Shown here one piece after another: positions 34,098-42,532 of a stretch of 64,000 nt of DNA (positions are counted from its first letter, which is position 1; every line of letters begins with the position of its first letter). The DNA comes from Loripinus fragilis. Lineage: Eukaryota; Mollusca; Bivalvia; Lucinida; Lucinidae. Position numbers and translations under genes: made by a program. The stretch is taken from contig OZ026516.1 in the NCBI GenBank assembly GCA_964019695.1, positions 96,348,368 to 96,412,367 on the forward strand. Direction: 5' to 3'. A model generated the notes under the pieces. That model was given only the letters and a program-made list of their open reading frames with translations. It ran no database searches and had not been told where the DNA came from.

Positions 34098-34409
34098 CAG
34101 AAATAGTTTTTCTCTTCTATGATTGTAGAGAAATTCGATCACACTAGGATTGTCAGCGACACATCTCCTCCAATTCTCAAATGTAATCAGTGTCTCTTTT
34201 TCCATCAAATAACTGATACTGATCCACCAAAGTTTCTTGAAATCTTCAAAAGTTTCAGGACTATTGAGTTTCTGTTGAATCTCTTCCAAAGTGATCTCAT
34301 CATGAGAAAACAAGATGTAAATGCAGAACAATAATCTTCTATAAGGTCTGAACTTCAATATCTTGGAAAGTGGAATTTCCAAATATTTCTTTTCTCTTGC
34401 TTCTTCCAT
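34098..34409 (-). pseudogene. Unrecognised Polinton gene, 3' end truncated by Harbinger
   Basis: The frame starts at ATG 34409, 44 bases past a TATA box (34460-34453), and runs in native sequence to 34098; beyond that the current frame reads Harbinger terminal sequence to a stop at 34065. The helical, acidic/aromatic protein contains TFEDFKKLWW and ENWRRCVADNPSVIEFL. The same spacing (TF--F---W, W---VA---SVI) occurs in the adjacent 34456-34842 gene, so the two are tandem paralogues. Removing the insert and one CAG copy in thought places the original stop only a few codons beyond the breakpoint, inside the zinc-knuckle TATA box. The function is unknown. Confidence 0.65.
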
Positions 34410-34452
34410 GATGTTGAACTCAGATATGATGATCAAAATGACTTGATCATTC

Positions 34453-34460
34453 TTTTTATA
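34453..34460 (-). promoter_or_regulatory. TATA box overlapping the upstream gene's stop codon
   Basis: TATAAAAA on the minus strand drives the 34409 gene. The TAA within it (34458-34456) is the stop codon of the preceding minus-strand gene. Confidence 0.75.
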
Positions 34461-34842
34461 TCGTGATCAAGCTATCTATGTTTGAAATGAGATCTTCATA
34501 ATCCATATCTTCTTCTTCTGAGACTTGTTGAATTTCTTTCAATACTGCTTCGATGTGAGAAATCACACTTTCGCTGTTTGCCACATAAGTTAACCAATCC
34601 ATATAGGTGACAGGAGTGTCATCAATGATTCTCAACATCTCTCGAGCATTACGTTTAGTCCAAAATCTGAATGTATCAAATGTCTCAAATCGGTTTAACC
34701 AGTTCTTGATTCCTGCTCTCGTTTTCAAAAACTCGGCACTGGATGGTTCTAATGATAAGATGTGGTCTAAAGTTATTTTGTAGACATCAAAATGTAAAAT
34801 TTGATCTAAGCACACGGGTAGACTTTTGGTGATCATATACAT
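34456..34842 (-). CDS. Unrecognised Polinton gene, paralogue of its 3' neighbour
   Basis: This intact frame encodes 128 residues and is predicted mostly helical. It contains TFDTFRFWTKRNAREML and MDWLTYVANSESVISHIEAV, paralogous to the truncated 34098-34409 protein, and an acidic C-terminal segment (EEEDMDYEDL). No family is recognised, and there are no Cys or catalytic motifs. The ATG at 34842 is two bases after the stop of the 34845-35489 gene, and the next Met (residue 3) is possible. No clear TATA box lies immediately upstream, so it may depend on the upstream gene's transcript. Confidence 0.7.
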   Translation of the reverse strand: MYMITKSLPVCLDQILHFDVYKITLDHILSLEPSSAEFLKTRAGIKNWLNRFETFDTFRFWTKRNAREMLRIIDDTPVTYMDWLTYVANSESVISHIEAVLKEIQQVSEEEDMDYEDLISNIDSLITI

Positions 34843-34844
34843 AT

Positions 34845-35489
34845 TCAGTTATTCAGCAGATAATCAGATTCACGACTTGGAAACTTCAAAATAATTTGTG
34901 GTTCTATCTGTCTTGGAGTATAATGTCCAATGGCAACGTTATATGAATCTGGTCTGTTTATATACCTAATCAGTTCACTGGTTATAAAGTGGTTAATCCC
35001 TGCAGCTGTTAAAGATGCCACAGATAAAGATACATCTTGAGTATTCCATGCAGACAATAACCATTGGACCTGATGCTTAGGAGTTTCTTCCTTTAGGTAA
35101 AAACATCCATAAAACTTATTACTGTCATAGATAATTCCATTCAAAAAATACTTGATATCTGTGTCACGAGTACGAATAGAGTAAAGTTTATCCACTGTCA
35201 AATTCTTCAGTCTTACAACCCAAACACGAGCTTTATCAATAATGTGAAATTTGGAGTAATGTATCTTGAGCATCTCCGTATGAAATCTTAAGCGCATCTC
35301 GCCAGGAAGATTTAGTAATTCGTCCATGCTTAGAAGTAGTTGGCCTAGTTCTTGGTGATAGATATCCTGAGATTTAGTCTCTAAAGCATTTGACAAGCGT
35401 CTCAACCTAACTTTAAACCATCCTTCTTGAATTTGCTTCCTGAATCCTAACCCTTTAGCTGAATTGTACATCGAATAAGTCCATATCAT
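34845..35489 (-). CDS. Unrecognised 214-residue Polinton protein
   Basis: This intact frame has a TATA box at 35604-35597, 107 bases before the ATG at 35489 (a second Met is at codon 7). The N-terminal third is helical and basic. From residue 82 the sequence ARVWVVRLKNLTVDKLY, then FYGCFYLKEE with KHQVQWLLSAW, has the strand-turn-strand rhythm of a rolling-circle Rep endonuclease N-domain, but the HUH histidines and the tyrosine motif are not there. That resemblance is weak and may be coincidental. The C-terminal part (INHFITSELIRYINRPDSYN, then PRQIEPQIIL) is not recognised. Confidence 0.6.
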   Translation of the reverse strand: MIWTYSMYNSAKGLGFRKQIQEGWFKVRLRRLSNALETKSQDIYHQELGQLLLSMDELLNLPGEMRLRFHTEMLKIHYSKFHIIDKARVWVVRLKNLTVDKLYSIRTRDTDIKYFLNGIIYDSNKFYGCFYLKEETPKHQVQWLLSAWNTQDVSLSVASLTAAGINHFITSELIRYINRPDSYNVAIGHYTPRQIEPQIILKFPSRESDYLLNN

Positions 35490-35604
35490 ATGTTGTATTT
35501 CTGTCGGTAGTTGAAATGCCGTAACTGATTTGCTCTCTTTATGTGTTACCTGCAGAGGAATTATTTCTAATGTGATAAGATAGCAATTGCTCTCAGCTTT
35601 TATA

Positions 35605-36443
35605 GGGTGAAAAATTTTTGAAAATCGGTCTAGGCAAACTCAAGTTATTGCGAAAATATGATTTTTACTTTTTAGAAATCCGGTTCTTGCTTTTTCATTA
35701 AATTATCTCCCTTGAATAAGAAAATTTTAACGGTAAAAAATATGTGAAATTTGTAATATCTCGGGTATCTTTTATCCGATTGACTTCAAATTTTTACCAT
35801 AAGATAGCTCTTATATTCAAGTTATCGATTTTACATACTTTAAAGGCATGATAACTATTATGAGATGGTGTATGCAAATTTGAGACACCATTTCAAACTT
35901 ATTCTGTGATAGGATAACTATATATATGAATCGCAAATAATTGCTTATTAAGTCAGTAGAGATATAGTTTGAACAAAAAATAACTGACCACTGGTACTCT
36001 ATACGTCCGCCTAGGCCCGTAGAGAAGCTTTGTGCTTCAGAAACTGTTGAATATGCATTTAAAAAGGTAGAGCAGCTTCGGCTGTTTAAGGGCGCCAGCC
36101 TTCGGGTTGGAGTGGCTCCGCCTCAAATTCTCTGGTCCATAGAGACATGCAGGAATTTGACTTGTATTTGAGACAGTTTCAATCGCCAGGGATTCCGAGG
36201 TTAGGATAGTACTGGGGGAGTAATGGTGCTGTTTATACAGTGCCTGATACTTCTTGCAAATTTTCAAAAATTGTAGTCTCGCCTGCACTTTAGACCTAGC
36301 TAAAAATATGTAGTCTCGCCTGCACTTTAGACCTAGTAAAAATAATATGTAGTCTCGCCTGACACAATGTGAAAAAAATCAGGTACTGAGTCTCTACTGT
36401 GAAATTTCAACTGATGATTGCAGAAAAATCTGGGTTTTTCCAG
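35605..36443. other. Non-coding spacer between divergent Polinton gene blocks
   Basis: This is 840 bases of AT-rich DNA with a short GC-rich patch (36062-36140) and a tandem repeat at 36274-36362. It separates the minus-strand gene block from the plus-strand polymerase gene and so holds upstream elements of both. No reading frame in it is convincing. An origin or regulatory function is possible but not shown. Confidence 0.5.
36274..36362. repeat. 37-39 bp tandem repeat, 2.3 copies
   Basis: The units start TAGTCTCGCCTGCACTTTAG then ACCTAG and end AAAATATG, at 36274, 36311 and 36350 (partial). They lie about 80 bases upstream of the polymerase TATA box. Confidence 0.85.
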
Positions 36444-36450
36444 TATAAAT
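36444..36450 (+). promoter_or_regulatory. TATA box of the polymerase gene
   Basis: TATAAAT lies 56 bases before the ATG at 36506. Confidence 0.7.
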
Positions 36451-36505
36451 TGAGCTCGCATTCCCATTGCAGCCTCATTTCACTACAGAACTTCGAACAG
36501 TCAAG

Positions 36506-39500
36506 ATGGTTAAACGACAGAGAGATAATACCCCACCCACTTCTGATGATGAAGAGCCTAAACCGAAATTGGTGGATTATTCAGACACAGAGAGCTCAGA
36601 TGATGAAGATAATATTAGACCACCACCAAGGAAAAGAAGAGCTAGGACTATGTAATCAGACGATGAAGATGATGAAGATTTGACTTCTTACTATACTATC
36701 AAGGCAGTCAATGAGAAGAAATCGAGATTATTTCGAGCTCAAGGGAAAGAATTTCAACTCAACATCAAGACTTTCCCTGACAATGTTTCGCCATATCAGT
36801 TCATATCAAGATTGTTTGATCGGCTGGTTGAAGACATCAAAGAAAGATGCCAGATGGAGTCCAATGACAAGATGCGGATGACTATTCTTCATCCTGGATT
36901 GAAACTGGGTGTCTTTGTGACATGGAGAGATGTCTCAGCTATGACTGGAGAAGCTGTGTTAGAAGAGATTATGAAAGTGCTCCAGTCCAATGAGAATTTT
37001 CGCATCAATGATGGACAGATGACTATTCAAGTCACAGTGGTGAGACTTCCAGTAGGCAGCGGACGTAAACCATTACATGCTGGTCTCTACTTTGAGTCAG
37101 AAAATATGAGTATTAACAAAAGAAGTATTGTACAGATCAACAACACCAAAGATGTGATGTGCATGGCGAGAGCTGTGGTGGTGGGGAAATGCAATGCAGA
37201 TAAGGAAGAATCAGAAACTTGGAAAAAGAATTGGGGATACATGAGACAATCAGATCGACCCATGCAGACCAGAGAAGCCATGAAGTTATTGGATCAAGCG
37301 AAGATTCCTCATACTAAGCCTTGTGGTATTGAGGAATACAAGAAGATCCAATCTGTACTTGCTCCCAAGTACTTGATTAAAGTCCATTCTCAGTATCCTA
37401 AAGATGGACTAATATTCCCACTTCAGTTCAAGAAGAAGCCTGAGACGAAGGTGATCCATATTTACTTTAATGGAGTAGATCACTATGATGCGATTACGAA
37501 GGTGACAGGATTTCTGGGCGCTAGCTATTACTGCAGATTGTGATGTTGGGTATAAACAAAGAGGAGACCATAGATGTGCTGATGGATGTGAAGATTGTTA
37601 TAGTGACATTCCTTGTATTCCTGGACAAAAGATACGTTGTATGGACTGTAAAAGAACTTTTCGTAGTAGGGACTGTTTTGCTAAGCATAAGGCAATGAAA
37701 TCTAAGCAACATAAATCTATTTGTCAACTTGTGTATAATTGTGGTAAATGTAATTTTAGGATTGTGGGTGCAAAGAAAAATCATGTATGTCCAGGACAGA
37801 GAAAATGTAGGAATTGTAAAGAAATTGTTGGACCCAATCATCAATGCTATATTCAAAGTTATGAATGTAAATCTGAGATGACTGAAAATGAAGGAGAAGA
37901 AGAGGTTTCTCAACCTAAGAAATCTCGTTTCATCTTCTTTGATTTCGAGTCAAATCAAGAAACTGGTACACATCAGGTGAATTTCTGTGTTGCTCATAAA
38001 GCTTGTGATGATTGCATGGATTTGCCCATAGATACATTTTGTCAAACTTGTTCAACACAAACAGGTCTGAGAGAATTTATCTTTGAAGGCATCGACACTT
38101 TACCACAATTTTGCAATTGGATTTTAGGAGATGAGAATAAAGGAGTGACATGTATTGCACATAATTTTGGAGGATATGATGGTCAGTTCATCTTACACTA
38201 TATCTTAGAATATGGTACAGTGAAACCTGAAGTGATCAGGAATGGAAATACTATACTTAGAATGAAAGTAGGACGTGTCACATTCCTTGATTCTTATCAG
38301 TTTTTGCATATGAGACTGGCTAATTTCCCAGATACATTTGGCTTGACAGAGATGAAGAAAGGTTACTTTCCTCATCTTGCAAATAGACTGGCAAACCAAA
38401 AGTATGTGGGACCTTACTTTCCTGTGGACATGTACAATCCTGGTCAGATGTCTGTCAAGGATCGTGAGGTATTTTTAGCTTGGCATAAAGGGAAAATTGA
38501 GAGTGGTGCTATATTTGACTTCAGACAGGAGATGGAAGAATACTGTCGTAGTGATGTTGATATTCTAAGACGAGGATGTGCTTGTTTCAGACGAGAATTG
38601 ATCAACATTAGTGGACTCGATCCTTTGTCTGAAGCTTGCACTATCGCTCAAGCTTGTTCAAAAGTTTGGAGAAAGAATCATATGCCTGAAAACAGTATTG
38701 CCATTATCCCACCTGAAGGCTATCCTAATCAAAAGAACTACTCTATCAAAGCTGTAAGATGGATTCAAAGTGAAGCTAAGACACGTGGTATTGAGATCAA
38801 ACATGCATTGAATGGTGGTGAACAAAGAATCAATGGACATTATGTGGATGGCTACCATGAAGACTCTCGAACTGTATTTGAATTCTATGGATGTTATTGG
38901 CATGGATGTCCTACTCATTTTCCAGACAGAAACAGAGTTCAACATCATCAGTGTTTGAGCATGCATCAGTTGTATATTTTGACTATTGGCAAGAGTGAAG
39001 AATTACGACGAGCTGGATATCAGGTGGTGGAACTTTGGGAATGTGATTATGACAAGAGATACAAGGAAGATCCAGACTTTAGATCTTTGGTGGACTCAGA
39101 ATTTACAAACTTAGACCCTTTGAGACCAAGAGATGCTTTATTTGGTGGAAGAACTAACTCGACCAAACTCTATCAGGAAATTAATGAATCCTCTAGAGAA
39201 GAAATCAAGTACATCGATGTGTGTTCACTCTACCCTTATATTTGCAAGTACGGAATGTTTCCACTTGGACATCCTACCATCTATTCTCAAGAGAATATTG
39301 ATAAAGACAACATCAGACAGTACTGTGGATTGATCAAGTGTAAAGTGTTACCACCCACCAATTTGTACCATCCTGTACTTCCTCAGAAATGCAGTCAGAA
39401 ATTGATGTTTCCATTGTGTAGAAGTTGTGCTGAAAAGACAGATCCTCATATGAGATGTACTCATTTACGAGAAGAAGATAGAAGTTTTACAGGGACCTGG

Positions 39501-40502
39501 GTCACTATCGAATTGTTTGCTGCATTGGACAGAGGGTACAAGTTATTGGATGTGTATGAAGTCTGGCATTTCTCAGAGACTACTCAGTATGACAGAGAAT
39601 CTGGAGAAGAAGGGATCTTTGCTGGCTATATCAATACATTTCTGAGAATCAAGCAAGAATCAAGTGGCTATCCTGATTGGTGCAAGACTGAGCAAGATAA
39701 GATCAAGTTCAAGCAAGATTACTTTGAAGCTGAAGGAATCAGATTGGAGAATGTTGAGAAGAATAAAGGAATGAGAGCTATTGCCAAGATCATGTTAAAC
39801 AGTCTCTGGGGAAAATTGGCACAGCGAGATAATATGACCAAGACAGAATATTTTTCAGAACCTGCCAAGTTCTTTGATCTGGTGACGAATCCAAACAAGA
39901 TTGTCAAGAATGTGGACATTTGCAGAGAAAATCTTCTACTGGTCAACTGGGAGGATACAGAACCCAGTGTGGAGCCACATGCTTGCAGTAATGTGATTGT
40001 TGCAGCATTTGTCACTGCTCAAGCCAGATTGAAGTTGTATGAACCCTTGGAAAAGCTGAATGAACGTGTACTCTACTTTGATACAGACTCTATCATTTAT
40101 CATCACAAACCCCATTTATGGAATCCTACTATTGTCAACAACAGACTTGGAGAATGGACAGATGAAGTGCCCAATGCTAGAATTGTGAAATTTGTAGGCA
40201 TGGGACCAAAGAACTATGGCTATGAATTTGTGGACAAGGATGGAAAGAGGAAATCAACTTGCAAAGTGAAAGGACTCACTTTAGATTACAATACATCTCA
40301 AGTCATTCACTTTAATCGAATGCTAAACTTGGTGAAGGAAGATACAAAAGACTTCAGAGAAACTGTCAACTACCATAGGATCAGAAAACACAAAGACAAG
40401 ACTGTGGCCACTGAATTGCAATCCAAGACGTATCGGTTCACTTATACTAAGCGTGTCATTGTTGGAGATGGATATACTGTTCCTTATGGGTATTTGGCAT
40501 AG
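36506..40502 (+). pseudogene. Protein-primed family B DNA polymerase (Polinton/adintovirus type), broken by one stop and one frameshift
   Basis: Replicative polymerase of the element. An acidic/basic N-terminal stretch from ATG 36506 meets an in-frame TAA at 36653; the same frame then continues to a TGA at 37541. A shift of reading frame near 37530-37545, inside a Cys-rich segment, leads into the main 953-codon frame (ATG 37641, open from about 37542). In that frame: zinc-like CxxC clusters (residues 34-69), Exo I FFDFES (D101/E103), Exo II HNFGGYD (174-180), Exo III YCRSDVD (301-307), an inserted nuclease-like YGCYWHGCP block (416-424), Pol A DVCSLYP (526-532), Pol B KIMLNSLWG (716-724) and Pol C YFDTDS (812-817). 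All catalytic residues are kept, so the damage looks recent. A sequencing or assembly error at the shift is an alternative. Confidence 0.92.
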
Positions 40503-40681
40503 AGTAGTTCTGATGATCATGTATTATTTCTGATAAACATGTATTGAACTGTGTCTGATAAACATGTACAGTTTCTTTGATGTATTAAACTGTTTTTTAA
40601 TTATGTATTAAACTGTTGGTTCATGTTTATTAAAATTTGAGTATAAATAAAGTTGTCTTTGTTATTTTTTCACAGTTAGAC
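40503..40681 (+). promoter_or_regulatory. Spacer with TATA box of the ATPase gene
   Basis: It holds three AACATGTA/TATTAAACTG iterations after the polymerase stop and TATAAATA at 40642-40649, 40 bases before the ATPase ATG. The same bases include an AATAAA that could serve polymerase mRNA 3' processing. Confidence 0.7.
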
Positions 40682-41380
40682 ATGGCCCTTTCTACACACC
40701 AGTTGGACTCAAATCAAGATATTGGAAGTTTGTTTTTTAAACACCCTTCTAATATTTTTATTTCTGATCCAAGTGGATCGGGTAAAACTGAATTTGTTAA
40801 AAAGATGATTGAGTTTAAAGAATATTTATTTGATATTTTACCCCAACGTATTGTTTGGTGTTACAAGGAATGGCAAAAATCTTATAATATCTTACAAGAA
40901 CGTGAAGGGTCAAATATCAAATTTATTCAAGGAATTCCCGATGATGAAGATGAGATTGTCACCGATCCCAGTGCAACGCACTTGGTGATTTTTGGTGACA
41001 TGTTAGGAGATAAAGATGAAGAAAAAATTAAGTTATGGTTTACAAGAAAAGGACTTCATAGAAACGCAAGTGTGGTGTACATCACACAAAATTTATTTCA
41101 ACAAAGTAAATCTTCTCGCACCATCAGTTTGAATGCTCATTATTTAGTTTTATTTCAAAGTCCAAGAGATAAGATGCAAATTAAAGTATTGGCCAATCAA
41201 CTTCAAGCTCCCCATATGATTCATGCGTTTAACGATGCCACATCTATACCTCACGGATACTTATTGGTCGATTTGAAACCAAATACACCTGATTATCTCA
41301 GATTCAGAACACAAATTTTTCAAAACTGGTTTACAAAATCAGATCAACAAGGACCTGTTGTCTATTTTCCAGGAGTATAA
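40682..41380 (+). CDS. FtsK/HerA-type genome-packaging ATPase
   Basis: This intact frame of 232 residues would pump element DNA into a procapsid. The Walker A region is DPSGSGKT at residues 29-36, with K35 and T36 present but Asp replacing the usual first Gly. The Walker B strand is LVIFGDML (101-108) with D106 and a Gly where a second acidic residue is usual. The VVYITQNLF block (132-139) is the sensor-like strand typical of Polinton ATPases. The start is ATG 40682, 40 bases after TATA; the longer frame upstream lacks an ATG. Its stop codon (41378-41380) is embedded in the TATA box of the next gene. The Walker substitutions may lower activity, or be lineage-specific. Confidence 0.88.
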   Translation: MALSTHQLDSNQDIGSLFFKHPSNIFISDPSGSGKTEFVKKMIEFKEYLFDILPQRIVWCYKEWQKSYNILQEREGSNIKFIQGIPDDEDEIVTDPSATHLVIFGDMLGDKDEEKIKLWFTRKGLHRNASVVYITQNLFQQSKSSRTISLNAHYLVLFQSPRDKMQIKVLANQLQAPHMIHAFNDATSIPHGYLLVDLKPNTPDYLRFRTQIFQNWFTKSDQQGPVVYFPGV

Positions 41381-41383
41381 AAA
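41376..41383 (+). promoter_or_regulatory. TATA box overlapping the ATPase stop codon
   Basis: TATAAAAA at 41376-41383 contains the ATPase TAA. It lies 44 bases before the next ATG (41420). Confidence 0.78.
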
Positions 41384-41419
41384 GGTGTGTTTGAATTTAA
41401 ATCCATCATTTGTGTCAAA

Positions 41420-42073
41420 ATGGCTCAACGAACATCAGCTAATCTGATACGTGCTCTGTATAATTTAAGCAGAGAACATGATAGTCATAAAAGAAAATCA
41501 CTCTTAAATGCTGGTTTTATTGAAATGATCAAATGGTTTTCTTTGGCAGCTCGAAAAATTGTTCAGGGTAAGATGAAATTACCTAAACAAACTCAAAAAT
41601 TTATGGATAGACATCAGGATGATGTTCGAAAATTAGCAAGTGCAATTGTTGACCCTGAAGTCAAACGCAGTATCATTTTAAAACCTGGAGGTGGTGGATT
41701 CTTTGGTGGTGTGATCATTCGAAGTCTGATTCGATGGGATGGAAATAAGTTGATGAGAAAATTTAACAAGAAAACTAAACCTAAACAACCTAAGAAAAAA
41801 TCAGTGAAAAAACCTAGAAAACAGAAAAAAAGAAAGGTTGATGATCGTTTTGTAACAAAACGTAAAAGTAAAAGTCCTGCTTCATGGCAAAATTTAGGTC
41901 TTGATTCTCCAAACACAAATGCAAGACGATCGTCCATAAATTTAGCAAGATTTACTCCTTTGAGAGCACAAGATTTGTTAAAAAGACATGGATTTGGTGC
42001 TACCATGCACATGTTAAATCCAAACAAATATCCATCGCCACCTCATTCTGAACGTCGAAGACTTCATTTTTAA
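41420..42073 (+). CDS. Lys-rich core-like protein with Gly-rich hydrophobic segment
   Basis: This intact frame encodes 217 residues. The N-terminal 85 residues are helical. A PGGGGFFGGVIIRSLIRW segment follows, then a long Lys/Arg tract (KKTKPKQPKKKSVKKPRKQK), and a Ser/Pro-rich tail. The pattern of a Gly-rich hydrophobic patch and strongly basic tract fits virion core or minor capsid proteins of adenovirus-like viruses. In Polintons such proteins sit between ATPase and integrase as here. DNA condensation is an inference. The ATG is 44 bases after its TATA box. The next gene's TATA box follows its stop by 6 bases. Confidence 0.75.
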   Translation: MAQRTSANLIRALYNLSREHDSHKRKSLLNAGFIEMIKWFSLAARKIVQGKMKLPKQTQKFMDRHQDDVRKLASAIVDPEVKRSIILKPGGGGFFGGVIIRSLIRWDGNKLMRKFNKKTKPKQPKKKSVKKPRKQKKRKVDDRFVTKRKSKSPASWQNLGLDSPNTNARRSSINLARFTPLRAQDLLKRHGFGATMHMLNPNKYPSPPHSERRRLHF

Positions 42074-42079
42074 AAAAAC

Positions 42080-42087
42080 TATAAAAG
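42080..42087 (+). promoter_or_regulatory. TATA box of the pX-like gene
   Basis: TATAAAAG lies 43 bases before ATG 42123, close to the TATA-ATG distance of the two preceding genes (40 and 44). Confidence 0.75.
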
Positions 42088-42122
42088 GACTGTACATCAA
42101 AGTGTTGAACACACTCATAATC

Positions 42123-42527
42123 ATGGCTGTAACAACAACACGTCGTAGAAAATTGCAAAATAAAATGAGAAAAAAGTCTCTGGTTAAAACTTATGGTACA
42201 TTTTTAGAAGGATTGACTCATTTATCCAATAAATGTCGTAAGAAAATGATTCAAGAATCTCCAAAAGAAGTCATTGATTGTGTAGGGGAATGTTGCATCA
42301 ATCTTATAAAAGGCAATGTACGTCTGACAAATGCTCAAAGGAATCAGTTACGAGCTAGAAAGCAACATATACGTTTACTGAGTTCTAAGCAAGTTCCACT
42401 TGACACAAAAAAGAAAATTATTAATCAGAAAGGTGGAGCTTTGTTAGGATTATTGTTAAAACCATTAATTGCTCCTATCATAGGTTCTGTCTTGGGTTCT
42501 GTCTTGGGTGAAATTATCAAAAAATAA
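42123..42527 (+). CDS. pX-like small basic protein with C-terminal hydrophobic helix
   Basis: This intact frame encodes 134 residues. It has a basic N-terminus (TTTRRRKLQNKMRKK), a conserved central block CCINLIKGNVRLTNAQRNQL with LRARKQHIRLL, and a GG-led hydrophobic C-terminus (GGALLGLLLKPLIAPIIGSV) rich in small residues. The end resembles the GG-cleaved hydrophobic segment of adenovirus pX (mu) core proteins, which the adenain protease processes. The central block is a familiar uncharacterised Polinton signature. A membrane-active or core role is inferred. Its stop is followed five bases later by the start of the integrase-encoding gene. Confidence 0.75.
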   Translation: MAVTTTRRRKLQNKMRKKSLVKTYGTFLEGLTHLSNKCRKKMIQESPKEVIDCVGECCINLIKGNVRLTNAQRNQLRARKQHIRLLSSKQVPLDTKKKIINQKGGALLGLLLKPLIAPIIGSVLGSVLGEIIKK

Positions 42528-42532
42528 AAAAT

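Larger units (their letters stand above)
30178..34100. mobile_element. PIF/Harbinger element, 3917 bp (30181-34097), inserted in the Polinton
   Basis: Perfect 20-bp terminal inverted repeats (GACCCGGTTGTACGAAGCTC) at 30181 and 34097 are flanked by CAG at 30178-30180 and 34098-34100, a CWG-type 3-bp target duplication as known for some Harbinger transposases. Each end carries two iterations of a TTGTACGAAGC-containing block. The only transposase trace is an N-terminal fragment at 33549-33818. The middle is filled with later repeats (SINE 31412-31602, MITE 31959-32187, G-rich repeat 32630-32940) and G or C homopolymers. It truncates the 3' end of the minus-strand gene at 34065-34409. Confidence 0.88.

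Noticed and set aside
37530..37545. Programmed ribosomal frameshift in the polymerase gene
   Set aside because: No slippery heptamer or downstream stem-loop is apparent at the site. Mutation or sequencing error is simpler.
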